Source of the DNA: Tritrichomonas foetus
Lineage: Eukaryota; Parabasalia; Tritrichomonadida; Tritrichomonadidae
Direction: 5' to 3'
Length of the DNA stretch: 64,000 nucleotides
Assembly (NCBI GenBank): GCA_001839685.1
Contig: MLAK01000001.1
Location: forward strand, 48,437-112,436
The notes below the pieces were generated by a model, which saw only the letters and a program-made list of their open reading frames with translations, made no database searches and was not told the origin of the DNA. Positions 29,538 through 42,300 of this stretch are shown piece after piece. Position 1 is the stretch's first letter; every line of letters starts with the position of its first letter. The position numbers and the translations under genes are program-made.

Positions 29538-32500
29538 ATGTCGGAAGAAGAGGCGATATTAGATCTCAGCAATTTTGGTGACGAAGAAGACCTACTCGGT
29601 AGTGATCTTCCCAGCTTTACGAACGAAGAAGAAGACGAGAACAGTACCCCAAAATCTGATCAAGTAGCATCCTCGAATCCTTTATTAGAATCCTCAATCA
29701 TATTAAGTTGCAATCAACTCAAAAACTACGAACCAATTCCAAATATGAGTGAACTCGTTAGATTTTCTTCCAACTCAGTAATTCAACAGCTCGGTGGCCA
29801 GATCCAAGCCTTTATTAAAGGCGACGTCGAACGTAAATACGCAAAAAGCCACCAGTTGACTCTCCAGAAAGCCATTTGCACCCTCGCTTACGTCCTCTAC
29901 AAAGAGGCATCCGATAATCAACAGGCCAATCAAGGCAACTCCGAAGAGATTAAAAAATTACAGAATCAAATCGAAAATCTAAGGGAAACAAATTCAAAGC
30001 TTAACAGTAAAATTAAAGATCTCGACGAAGAAAATAAGAATTTAACCGAACTTAACGGCGATCTCGTTAACGATAAATCTTCACTCGAATCTCAACTCAA
30101 CGACGAAGCAGCCCGCCTCAAATCCGTTCTCGACGAAAAAGACGAATTGTCATCCGAAACCGCCAAACAGATCGAATCGCTGAAAGATAACAATCGAAAA
30201 TTGAAAGATAAATTAAACCTATCCGAAAACACTTCATCACGACTCACCCAACAGCTTCAAGATTCGCAGGAAGAGAATGCCAATAAAGATGTTGAAATTT
30301 CAGAAATTAAACGAAAATGCGACAGTCTTCGAATTAAATACGACGATGTTTCTACAGAAAATAAACGGCTGAAGGTTTCTTTGGAAAGCAAAGAAGCCGA
30401 AAAAGTCGATCTCGAATTAGAAATTTCCAAACTTAATAACAGCTTGAGAGACGCCCAAACATCACTCAATGCAAACAGCTCGGACCAAGTCATCAAACTC
30501 CGCGAAGACAATGAAAAGCTCCTCAAAACAAACGGAATGCTGGCAGATTTGGTTGCAGTTCAAATAACCGACGTTTCTCGTCTTCAGGAGGGCCAGAGAT
30601 GGGCGAACGAAATATTGCAAGAGCAGCAGGAGCTCATCAAAGCCTATGACGTCCTCCTTGACAAGTACCATCAAGACGTTCAAGAGTTTGAGCAGCAAAG
30701 CGAAGGCGACAGAAAGCTCATTTCTTCCCTAAATGAAAATGTCAGAAGACTCGAGCAAGATAACCAAGCCCTTCAAGGCAACGACAGCGCTTCGAAGTTG
30801 GCTGAGTTAAAGAGAATGCTTGAAAAAAGATATGGGCCAAATGTTGATGTTGTAAAAACTGTTGAAGAATTGATGGAGGGAACAACTGACACAGAAACCC
30901 TTGAGAAAAATCAAAGGTTATTCGATACACTCGATAAAACACTCAAGTTCTGGGACAGAATTGTGAAAGGAAATGACATTAAGAATGCAATCAAACCAAG
31001 CGTTTCATCAAAGAATGCAATTGACAATGATTTCAAGAATGGACTTCTTACACAAATTGCCAGACTTAGAATTGAGGCTACTCAATCAAGTCAAATTGAA
31101 GCCAGCAAGATTCCAGATAAAGATTCTGTTGGACAATTACTCGATCGTTTGAAGGACTCTGATAAAGATTCTGAAAAAGAATGCTATTACTTAATTGCAG
31201 CTGCTACAACTGCCGCCGGAACACTTCGAAGCTGCTACGAAAGAGAAAGAGCTAAGTACCTTGACGTTTTGAATAATTTAGCTCAAATTCAAGATATTGT
31301 AAACTTTGAAGGACAACTCGATGAGCTTCCTAACCATATTGTTGATAGACTCTTTGCATTTAAGTCATTTGAACGTAACATTCAAAACATTATCGATAAT
31401 GATAAATATCAAATGGATGATTTCCTCGATGTTTTGAAATTTGTGAATGATTTCATCAGAAATGCTTCGAATATTTTGAATTCTGTTGATACTGATCTTC
31501 GAGATGCAATTGGTGGTGATGATATTGAAATCCATGAAATCCCATACGAAGCTTCAAGATACATTGCAGAACTACAAAATAGTACAGTTGATGCAGAAAA
31601 GGAACAATGCTTAAGCCGTGCCAATGAAATCGAAATGAGTCTCAATAAAGCTAGACAAGAATATGAAGTCAGGAATCAACAACTTCAAGACCAACTTGAA
31701 ATTGCCAACAAAGAAAAAGACTCATTAAACAAACTCAGGAATGAGAAAGATGCTGAAATCGAACAATTGAGAAACGATATGAAAGATAAAGAAGATAATG
31801 AAAAGGAAATGAAAGATAAAGTCCAAAAATGGCAAGAAGAAATCAAAGAATACAAAGAAGTTCATGACAAACTTAGAAATGAAATCGCTTCATTGAGGAA
31901 AGCATTGAACCAAAAGAATGACGAGTTCGATAAGCGTCTCGAAAATTATTTGGTTGAAGAAAGAAACCTTCACTCTGAAGACTTAAAGAGACAGGAAGAT
32001 CGAAGCAAAGCAAGAGAAGCGAAAATCAAAGAACAACTTGAATCAATTTGCAAGAAGCATAAAGATTTGAAGACAAATTATAAGAAGATGCATGATGAAT
32101 ATGAAAGAGCATTTAATAAGCAAAAAGAAGGAATTAATAAACTTAAACATGAGAATTCCGAATTAAATGCAAAAATTGCAAAACATTCAAACAGTTCTGC
32201 ATCTTCAAAGGATTCAGATAGACTTAGAGCTGATGTAAAGAAACTTGAAACGGAAAAACTCATTCTTTCTTCCAAACTGAAGCAGGCACAAGAAAGTGTT
32301 GAAAAGATTAAAGTATCTAGAGATAACTATTGGATGTCTCAAATGACACTGAAAGAAGCTGAGCTTAATCAAAAGATTGCAGACAGTACGACAGAAGCAA
32401 ATGATAGATATGAAGGTTTCTTAGAACATGTAATAAACGTCCTCGAACCATTTTTGCCAGTTCAGCAAAGCATAAATGAAGAAACAGCAATCGAAACATT

Positions 32501-33008
32501 AAATGCTGTTATTCAAAGATTAAATGCTGCAGAAAATGCAATATTTAATAACAAGAATGTTTCTGATAGTAAGAATTCAAGCTCAAAATCATCACCAAAT
32601 TCAAAGAATGCAAACGATATTGTTCAATCTAAGGCACTTATCGCCCTGCAGGAGTGGGACCGGTGGGGCCGAGATCTCTTCGTTAATGTTACAGATGGCG
32701 AAGTACCATGCCAGAGTTGCAAAGAGCTCAGATACGTGTTGGGAGAAATGATTGTCTCTTCAATCGCCAATAGAAAACTTATTCACAGACTTGAAAGCTT
32801 GAGAATCCAAAAGAAGTTCTTGAAGATGGAGCATGAAGAAGTTGAAGAAGAGCCGCTCTCCTTCAGGCACCTTTTGATTGTTGCACTCACAGGTGTCAGG
32901 ATGATGAGGCGAATTGGATACTTCCCAACACACTATGAAAGTACACCAAACAGACAACAGAAAACACCAACGAAGTCACCAAAAAGGACCTCAGGAATCT
33001 TCTTTTGA
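29538..33008 (+). CDS. Long coiled-coil protein, 1,156 residues
   Basis: The acidic N-terminus (DLSNFGDEEDLLGSDLPSF) is followed by a short globular-looking helical segment (about residues 80-140, QLGGQIQAFIKGDVERKYAK). Two long coiled-coil blocks follow (about 140-420 and 690-960), with a non-coiled helical region between them. A conserved-looking C-terminal module (about 1030-1110) contains LQEWDRWGRDLFVNV and PCQSCKELR, and the end is basic. Similar trichomonad proteins were often named 'viral A-type inclusion protein' only because of the coiled coil. A structural role in cytoskeleton, centrosome or Golgi is plausible but unproven. The first third uses more G/C-ending codons than the rest. 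It terminates in TGA. Confidence 0.85.
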   Translation: MSEEEAILDLSNFGDEEDLLGSDLPSFTNEEEDENSTPKSDQVASSNPLLESSIILSCNQLKNYEPIPNMSELVRFSSNSVIQQLGGQIQAFIKGDVERKYAKSHQLTLQKAICTLAYVLYKEASDNQQANQGNSEEIKKLQNQIENLRETNSKLNSKIKDLDEENKNLTELNGDLVNDKSSLESQLNDEAARLKSVLDEKDELSSETAKQIESLKDNNRKLKDKLNLSENTSSRLTQQLQDSQEENANKDVEISEIKRKCDSLRIKYDDVSTENKRLKVSLESKEAEKVDLELEISKLNNSLRDAQTSLNANSSDQVIKLREDNEKLLKTNGMLADLVAVQITDVSRLQEGQRWANEILQEQQELIKAYDVLLDKYHQDVQEFEQQSEGDRKLISSLNENVRRLEQDNQALQGNDSASKLAELKRMLEKRYGPNVDVVKTVEELMEGTTDTETLEKNQRLFDTLDKTLKFWDRIVKGNDIKNAIKPSVSSKNAIDNDFKNGLLTQIARLRIEATQSSQIEASKIPDKDSVGQLLDRLKDSDKDSEKECYYLIAAATTAAGTLRSCYERERAKYLDVLNNLAQIQDIVNFEGQLDELPNHIVDRLFAFKSFERNIQNIIDNDKYQMDDFLDVLKFVNDFIRNASNILNSVDTDLRDAIGGDDIEIHEIPYEASRYIAELQNSTVDAEKEQCLSRANEIEMSLNKARQEYEVRNQQLQDQLEIANKEKDSLNKLRNEKDAEIEQLRNDMKDKEDNEKEMKDKVQKWQEEIKEYKEVHDKLRNEIASLRKALNQKNDEFDKRLENYLVEERNLHSEDLKRQEDRSKAREAKIKEQLESICKKHKDLKTNYKKMHDEYERAFNKQKEGINKLKHENSELNAKIAKHSNSSASSKDSDRLRADVKKLETEKLILSSKLKQAQESVEKIKVSRDNYWMSQMTLKEAELNQKIADSTTEANDRYEGFLEHVINVLEPFLPVQQSINEETAIETLNAVIQRLNAAENAIFNNKNVSDSKNSSSKSSPNSKNANDIVQSKALIALQEWDRWGRDLFVNVTDGEVPCQSCKELRYVLGEMIVSSIANRKLIHRLESLRIQKKFLKMEHEEVEEEPLSFRHLLIVALTGVRMMRRIGYFPTHYESTPNRQQKTPTKSPKRTSGIFF

Positions 33009-33386
33009 AATAAAATGAATTTTTCTTGGATTTCTTTGATTATGTTATTTTTATTTTTATTTATTTTGTTTTTTATTTGGTTTCTTTTTCTTTATTTACC
33101 TAGTTTCTCAAACCAATAACATTCATTTTATTATTGCTTTAGTATTTACAAAATTTTTTGTCATGTCGTTGTGGTATATTTTTTGGATGCCAACCTGATC
33201 TAATGTGATTCTCTTTTCTAAGTATAATATAGAAACTAAAAGCACAGTATAAACACTTATGAATAAGAAAAATAAAAAGAAAAAGAAAAATCATTTAAAT
33301 TCTAAATATAAATTGTTTATACACATATTATCTGGAAATAATTACTTATTACAGTTTGGCTGATAGAGATAGCTATATGAATAGTA
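33009..33386. other. Convergent spacer, T-rich
   Basis: Starts with T-rich runs (33020-33110) and contains purine-rich A/G runs near 33250-33290. No gene, RNA gene or repeat seen; it holds the 3' ends of two convergent transcription units. Confidence 0.4.
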
Positions 33387-36300
33387 TTAGAACCAAGGAA
33401 TTGTTATAGCTGGTTGAATCCAAGGATTTTTTGCTTTTTCCACCAAATTTTCAATTCTTTCAAGCCACCCAGTGGCTTCTTCCTCGTTCACATTTCCGCT
33501 GTTTGGTGGGGACAAAGAAATGAATCTATCTTCAAGAATTCTTCTTTGTCTTATTATTTCATTGAGTGAGAAATCTTCAGTTAACATTTCATCACCAAGA
33601 ATTACTTCGAGATGAGTTCGAATGATTTCTAAATTTGCTGTGAATGCAGAAGCTGTTGATGCAATTGCCATTTTCAGTCCACTATTACCCCAAACACCAC
33701 AAATGTTTTCAATACATGGACTAAATCTAAAAGTAGACCAAGGAGTTTCATCAATAAAGTTTCCTGTATCAAAATCAATTGCTAAAACTGGAATTTCTAA
33801 AGAAAATCCACAAGCAATCACTCGATTCATGTCATTGTAAGGTGCAGAAAGCATATAACGAACAAGAGATGCAGATGCATAAGATGATGTAATTCCAGGA
33901 TGTAAAGGAATATTTGATTTATCGAACAAAACTGTTTGTTTAAGTCGATTTGCTAAAACATCAGGTGAAAAGTATTGAATACTTTCTTCACCAGCTTGAT
34001 TGAGTTTTCCAGTTTCTTTATCAATGCATTCATCGATCCATTCTTCTTGAGTTATCATCATTTCTCTCTCGAAGAGTTGCTTCAATGAAATTGGTTCTGA
34101 ATCAAGATTCTTCAACATAGTAGAGGCACCAATTTCAAAGCTTGCATTTTCAGCTAGAGTAATTGAACGCATCATTGTTGGGTACTCATTTCGTAAAATT
34201 GTTCGAAGTAATGTAAACAAGTTGCTTAATGACATGACAGAAGCATGGAAGCCATTTGGATTATTAGTTCTCATTAAAAGAAAATGATCATTTGAAGCAA
34301 ATGAAGTGGTAGCTGTGAACAGAATCAATTCTGGTGAAAGGACAGTGAAATCTTTATGCATTACGAAAATTAAGAATTCACATGGAACATCGCCACGAAT
34401 TGGAAAAACAAAAGGCATTTGTTCATTGAAATCGTCAACAATGTCAGAAATATCTTGATAGATTTTAGATAAAGGTGTTGATGAATTTGTTAATTCTTGA
34501 ATGAATTTTTCTCTCTCTTCTAAAGAGTTTTGTTTCATTGTATTAACCCATTCTTTGAAATCTCCAATTCGGTTGATTTCCCTTTTAGTTAAATGTGAAA
34601 GTGCTGCTTCAAATGGAGTTAAACAGAATTTCTTATGTCTAAGAACAATTAAATCAGTGATGTTATTAACATCATCATCACTTAATCGGATTGATTCTTC
34701 AATGAATTTATTTATTTTTGTTTGGTGCTCAACTTCACCCAAAATTGTCGAATTGTCAAGTTTTCCTAAAATAGTTTCAATCATATTCATCATTGAAATT
34801 TGACCAAAGCTAACTTCATTCACAATTGCGTTCCGAATTGCATCTTGAACATCTTTAGAAGCATATTTTGAAGCATAAAGTGTGGATCGATAGGCCATTT
34901 CAGTGAAAAGTTCACTGGCGATAGAAAAGAACCATTTATGATTGGCTAAATCAACAAGTTGTTGAAGCCAAATTCTCCAAACTTCTGCATAGCCCCTCTT
35001 GAAAATGAAAGATGATGCAACAATTGGATCTTTGAAACTATCACGCGAATCTTCCATGTATTGTTTAGCTGCAATTCTTATTAAGGTAACCAATCTTGCA
35101 CTTGCTTCAGCTCTTTGAACATGTTGTGTGTTTTCATCTTTCGATGCGACAATATGACAATAAGCACCAAAAGCAGATGAAAAGCATTCTCTTGTTTGTT
35201 GAGCAATAAATATATTAAAGCAAAATGGTGCAAAAGCAATCCAATTGGCAATAGTGAAACCTTTAGGTGAAGTTAATTTTTCTGCTGCATTATTGAATAA
35301 TTCTTCAATTTGTTCAGAATTCAATGCAAAAAGACCATAAGGTGATATTCCTGTGACTTTTTTGAATTTATGGTAAATTGAAGGTGATATTAATATTGCC
35401 GGTGGTGAGGAAGTATCAATAATAATGTCGTTTTTAGGATGTCTTTTATCAAGGAGCCTTTGGAAATTAAGGATCATATTCGCACCACTTGGATTTAAAC
35501 ATGAAATTTCAGGTGATTTCCGCTTATATCGAATGAGTGGAATATTTTCATCTTGAGAATTGTTAACACGATTTTCAATCATAAAAGCAATTATGCTGAG
35601 TACAGTGAGTCTTTCTTTTCTGAAAACTACAGGTGAACGATTTGGTTTATAAGAACGAATCAAGTAATCTTTAACATTTCGAATAGAATCCATTGCACTT
35701 TTTGTGTTTCCTGTTAAATACGCATCAACAGCATCACGTATATCAGAAGTCACATTTACATGAGCATTGTCAACCTTTAAAAGTGGTTGGATGATCGTAT
35801 CAAAATCAATTTCCTTTCTTGGCAAGAATCGACGATTCAAAAGCCTCACCTTTTCGTAGTATTCGTTTTCTGGTTTACTTCCAATTTGGTAGAGCATTTC
35901 AGCAGCTTCATATTTACCAAGATGCGTTAAATAGATTGCTGTTTTAGTTCGATAATCAAATGATGAAATTATTTCATTAATCATTGAATCATTAAATGGA
36001 TCAGAATAGATTAAATGCGACATATTATATTTATCGAATTTAAAGAAACCTGGTGTATTTGAAGTTGACATTGCCTCAGGTGCAACATTAAACATTCGTG
36101 AATAGAGACTAAATTTAAGATTATGAATTGTATTCATTAAAGTTTGCTCGATGGTAATTATCACTTGTGCGCATTTTCCTTTCCATTCATCTTGAAGCAA
36201 TCGAATAAGGAATTGTCGTGAATCAATTATGACATCATCTTCAATTTTAGAAACAAATAATGGAAATGCGATAATTGAAGCAATTCCACTTAATTTAGGT

Positions 36301-39300
36301 GCAAGAGCAGTTAAAGTATGCCATAATTTATCTCTCTCGCTGAGTACTGAGATAATATAAATGTAATATTGATCGGACCACATTTCCATTGGAAGCATAA
36401 TGATTAATTTATGAAGTTTCACTTTAAAGTTGTGAATGCCTAAAATTTCATCAATTTTTTCAATGCACATGAATCTTGTTGCTGGTGTAGAGTTCGAGGC
36501 AATTAATAAATAAAGCGTTATCAAAGTGCCTTTCATGCATAATTTACTACTTTCTCCGAATTCTTTAACACTTTTTATAATTTTCAATATTTCAGAAGAT
36601 GTTCCACGAATGTGAGTTGGAAAGATCGAAATTAATTGTTTCTTGGCTTCATTTACAAGAGTTGTGCATGACATAAGGGAAGGTAACGTAAGAGTAAGTG
36701 TTCTCATTGTTGAAGCATTCCAGCATGTTCTTTTAATGATAAAATCGACATAATCAACTTGATCTTCAATTGGAATGCTTTCAGAGAATCTTAAAAGCAT
36801 TTTGAACATTGTATTAGATAAAGTAGATGATTCCATCGATAAGAAAGCATTCCAAAGGCCTTTAATTATGTCATGTTTGCCAAATTGGGCATCAAAATGT
36901 GAAGAAACAACAGCATTTGAAATAATAACAATTCTATCAAAAGTGACAGGTGAAACATTATTAGTCAATAAGGTAACTAAATAGCGAATGCTGTTTTGGA
37001 ACTTTCCAAAAATTTGGCGACTTAATGGCTTCAATGGATCACAAACAAACTTCATAAATGAAGATAGCATTGTATTGGAAATATTATTTTTGTCATCACT
37101 GATAAATTTAAGAGCAGATTCAATACAGTTTGGAAAATCTTTAAATAATTGATTTGGTATGAAATGAGAAGCAGAGCAAATAATGAAGAATGCAGTTGAT
37201 GAATTCACTTTCCCATCAAGTTTATTTAAAAGTTTAACTGGATAGTTTTCTATTTCAACATCAATAATTATATTAAAGAATGCTTCGTTGAAGTCCTTGA
37301 TGTTATTAGTTTGATTCAACGGGGTGTTTTGAGTTTCCATTACAATACTAATATATTTAAATCCAGCAATAATAAAGCCTTTCCTTTCATTTGATGATGG
37401 GGATAATTGATGATATAAAGTGATGGCAGATTTTAAGTATTCTTTAATCTCTGCTAATTCTTCTTGGATTTTTGTAATATGACTAATTTTCTTTAAAATA
37501 CTTTTAGAGAATGCAGCGAAGAACGAAAATGGTAATAATTTGAAGATCTGTGGAACATTACTGATTGTTTGAATTGCTTTTTGCAACTCACGAAGGCTTG
37601 TAAGGAATTTATCATAAAAGAAGGAAGAAATTATTTCAATGACTCTTGGGCTGAGTGATTCTAAAAAATCTGGGCGTGATTTAATCAAATTAATAAAACT
37701 GTTGGCATATGGAGCATCGAAGAATTTAGAGAATGAAAACATTTGTTGAATAATTGATTCATAAATTTGCTGAGGAAGCAAATTCATATTTGCCAATTTT
37801 GTACATAATTTTAATGAGAATATAACAATTTGTGTATCTGTGGAGGTAAGATAATGCTTCATTCCATTAAGTATTAAGGCTAATTGTTCTCTTTTTGGTT
37901 CAGCTTTATCAAGCATATATACCATACTTTTGATAACGGTGGCATTTTGTTCGATATACTGTAAACTATCAATCAATTGATTCCAAATTGTGATTGCAGT
38001 AGGTTGTGGAATATTATCGATTGATTTAATTGAATGAGGAACTAAAATAAGTGCCATATTTGGTGGTAACTTTTTCAATGATTTCACTGAGCCTTTCAGG
38101 ATATCAATCAAAACTTGCATTTGTGACTTATTCTGGAAAACAGTTCGAATGTATTTTTGATAAACATCGGAATTATTAAAGAATGAAAGACGGAAAATTG
38201 CTGCAACATTAATCGCTTGTTTCAATTCAATATGATATTTCATTGTATTCATAAATGAAATTGCCAGCGATGCAAGAATTGCTAATCCATTTTCATCTTT
38301 CTTTGATGGGTCTGTGCAAGAATGAATCACTTGTGTAAATTCACGTTGAAGAACGTTAAGTAATTCTTGTTCACGAGCGAATTTTTCAATCAGTGTGATT
38401 TTTTCAAAAACAGCATAAAGTGCAGGAGAAAGCATAGCAAAATTATGAGTTGCCTTAAAGAGCATTAAAAAGTTTTGGAAAAATGTATTTGTTTGGTCTT
38501 CAATAATCAATTCTTCAAGAAGAATGTAGTTGAATAGTGTTGAATCATTGCAGACATTAATTAAATAATTTACAGTTTGCTGAGGGAACATTACTAAAAA
38601 TTTAAGAACTTGTTTTTTAATAACAGATTTAAATGGAATCGTTGTTGAACGATACAGAGTCAAAATATATTCAATATACATTTCAAGCATCGATGCATTT
38701 CCATTGCTATTTGATAGGATGATATTTTTTACTGGTTCTAATTGGATAAAAGGCTTTGCTGAGAATTGTTTTAATATTTTGGAGAAATGAATTAAATATG
38801 TCATTTTTTCTATATCACTTTTTTCAATGTAATTTCCTATTTCTACAAAGAAGTCATTTATGATTTCTGGTGGTGTCTTTTCTGGCAAAATTTTTGTAAG
38901 TCGTGTATAAAAGCCAATTCTGTCAGGCTGAGGTCCCCAAAAAGAAAACATTTTGGTTGGATTACGCCAAAATTCATCAATTTGTTTCACACACATCAAA
39001 TCTGAATAATATACATTTCTTAGTATCTTAAAGCATTTTTTAGCAGCATGTTGAACAGGTTCAAAATGCGACATCATAGTATTACATAAAAATCGAATCA
39101 AATTGTTGAAAAATTCTGTGTTGGCAGAAAAATACTTAAAAACAATGGTGTTTTTAAGAATAGACAAACATAAAGATAAAAGCCTTGCATATTTCTGAAG
39201 CCTGTGAATGTTATCACTTGGTTTAAAAAATTGATTAACTCTGTTGATCCAATCCTGATTCAAACAAGCTTGTAAATTTCCTTCAATTCCGCATAAAAAT

Positions 39301-42300
39301 GCAAGTGTGAGTTGTTGGAACTGGTGAATTATTTCTGTGGTCTTTAAAATCACTTCAAGTGATTTAATTTGAAGTGGAATTTCAAGTTTTGATAACCGTT
39401 TTTCAATAACATTTCGAACTGAGATTGATAATGGGCAAATAATTTCATATATCATGGAAACAAATTTCCTTTGTGTTTGTCTATCACTTTTAGCTAAGAA
39501 ACGTTTCAAAAACATGTTTAACATTGAAGAAAATGCCTTATCTAATGGATAAATATCTTGAGTTTGAATCAAAAAGTTACGAATATGATTCAAAGTTATG
39601 AACTGTGGATAATAGCGAATAAATAACGAAAATCCACCAAGAATTGAAAAGAGTCTTGTTGAATTTGGAAAGAAAGAAAACAGTTTGTCAATTGTATTTG
39701 AAACGAAGATTGGATTATGTGGCTTTCCTTTACAATACTCAAAGAAAGATACACCAAATTTCATAACAACTGCTGTGGAATCTGATCGATTGATTCCCAT
39801 TATATCAAATAAGCAAAGCAAATATGTGTTTGACTCACCACGAAGAAATAAATCACCAAACTGTGATGTAATTGATGTTATCAATCTGTCCATTGGATCT
39901 CTTAGGTGGGTAAAGCCATAAAGGTGCTTAAGAATATTGATAAGTAGTGTTAACGTTGGTTGCAAGATTTTCTGGCTGACTAAAACTTCGGAAATAACTA
40001 ATTCAAAACAAACGTCAGTTAAAGCAAATAAATGAGTCGCTTCTTCTTCTGAATTTAAGAGACGTTCAGATGCAGCTTTTAGAACTTTATATATATCGAT
40101 CTTGCCTACAACAAAGGTATCAGCTGGTCTTGGTGTTTTAAGTGGTACTTTTCTTAAAAATTTAGCTGAATAATATGGAAGAATATTAGCTACTTCTGTT
40201 GCAGTTTCAAGATCAATGATATTTATGGAATTTACAAGGGCTTTAAACACAGTATCTTCGAGTTCTGGTCTTGGTGTTATATGATTTTGAGTGGATCTTT
40301 CAGGTGTAAAAATTCTTAAACAGATTTTGGCTGCTTTGTTTATAGTTGGTAAATCATTTGTCTTAAAAGCAGCATCGAGAATTGGAATTAAAGAGTGTTC
40401 ACCCATAAATTCAGGTTCAGTTAAAATGACTTCCATTATTATATTAAGTGTATCAACAAAAGCTGTGCATTCAATTTCTTCTAAAGCTATTGGACGAATT
40501 CTAAATGGTTTTATTTTATCTTTTGGATCATCATTCACTTTATAATTTGCCTTTAGTGCCTTCAAATAATGATTGATGAGTCTGATTGCGATGGACTGAT
40601 GTGGAATGGATTTCAAATTCGAAAAAACTGACATTAAAAGCATTCGTTGGTAAATTTTTAGGGTGCAGCCAAATAAATAATTTGGTCCACCATTTGGTAA
40701 AGTTGCTAATCTGATTGTAAAAACAACCCACGAATAATACAAATTTGCATCATTGATATCGGCTGACATCAATAGCTTGATTTTAATTGATGCCAATTCC
40801 ATCATTCGTGTAACAATAAGAGACAAAAGATTATTAGCACATTTAGAGTTTCGAGTAATAGTTGTTAAATTATATATAAAATTATAAGACAAGATTCTTT
40901 TTGACATAAACACAAACAAATCATCAGTGATTGATAATGCAAGCGTATTTAGAAAGGCTGGTGGGAATTTATCCAAAACTTCGAAATACTTTTGAAATAC
41001 CAAATTATAATCAAGTAATCTTTGCGGATTTTGAATCCATTGTGAGCATTGTGGGGACATTTCAGCGTTTGTTAATACTTCACGATTCGAAAATGAAATA
41101 ATTTCCATTTGTTTATATGAAGAAAACACCATGAAGTCGAAAAATGATGTAAATGTTTTGATTAAATAATAAAATGGATTAGTTAAATCAAAAGCTGGAT
41201 TTGGCTGTGCTTCTTTTGAAATAATTTTTCGCATAACTATGGAAATTTGGATTTGAAACATTACAAGAGAATGTGAGCATTGCTTAATATTTTCACAAAT
41301 TCGAGAAATTCTTTCAAAATCTTTTGCACAAGAATTCACTGATGAATAACACTTTTCATATGTTAAAGAATGCAAATAAGAATCGATTTCAGGTGAATTG
41401 GGATTCCAGTTTGCTTGTTCAAGAAATGAAATTTGTCTCTTTTTAATTCTTTCAGGTGCATTTGGAACAATTTTATCAACAGCATGTAATTTTCGAAGTT
41501 GATAAATTAAAGCTCTTAAAGACGAATCGAGGGAAGAAAACATATAAAAAATATAAAATGGATTTTGTGTTGAATATTGTTGTTCAATTGAATGTGAAAA
41601 TTTTTTCACTGAATCAGGAATTCTTGGAAAATTCACTCTACGAATACCATTACAAATAAATGAAAGAATTCGAACTTTTTGAATATGATCATCTGGAGGA
41701 ATATAATCATAAAAATGGAATAAAAGATACCATGGGAAGTTTCGATGTAATTCGTGATATTTATACATTGCAGTTTTTTCAAAGAGGACTGTTATAGTAG
41801 AAATTCTTTCGCATAGTTGATGAGCTCGTGGAAGATCTTTACCTTTATTTACAAGAAAAAACCAAGTGTGGAAAAATGATCCAAGGAAAAGTGTAGGAGC
41901 TTCTGAACTTAAATCAAGAATATGAAGGAAACTTAAAACAAAATCTTCTGGAAGAGGAATTTTTTGGTTTGACATTATTGCATCTTTAACAATTTTGTAA
42001 ACTTCAGCCACAAATGTAACCATTGAATATGTTAATTGTTGTGGTTCAATTGCAATAATTTTTTTGTAGATTAATGGCAATTCATTAATAAATGGAGTTT
42101 TATAAATCTGGCCCTCAAGAATGTGAGGAATTGATTGGAAATAATAGCATGGCGAAATTTCATAAAACGAAGATCTTTGTTCTCTTGGAAAAAATGAATT
42201 AATTCGATCTTTAAAAAAATTGTACATTATATCGATCGATTCTGGTGATTTCTGGCGCATTGAAAGTAGAACAAATGAGGCGGCAACTAAAAATCCATTT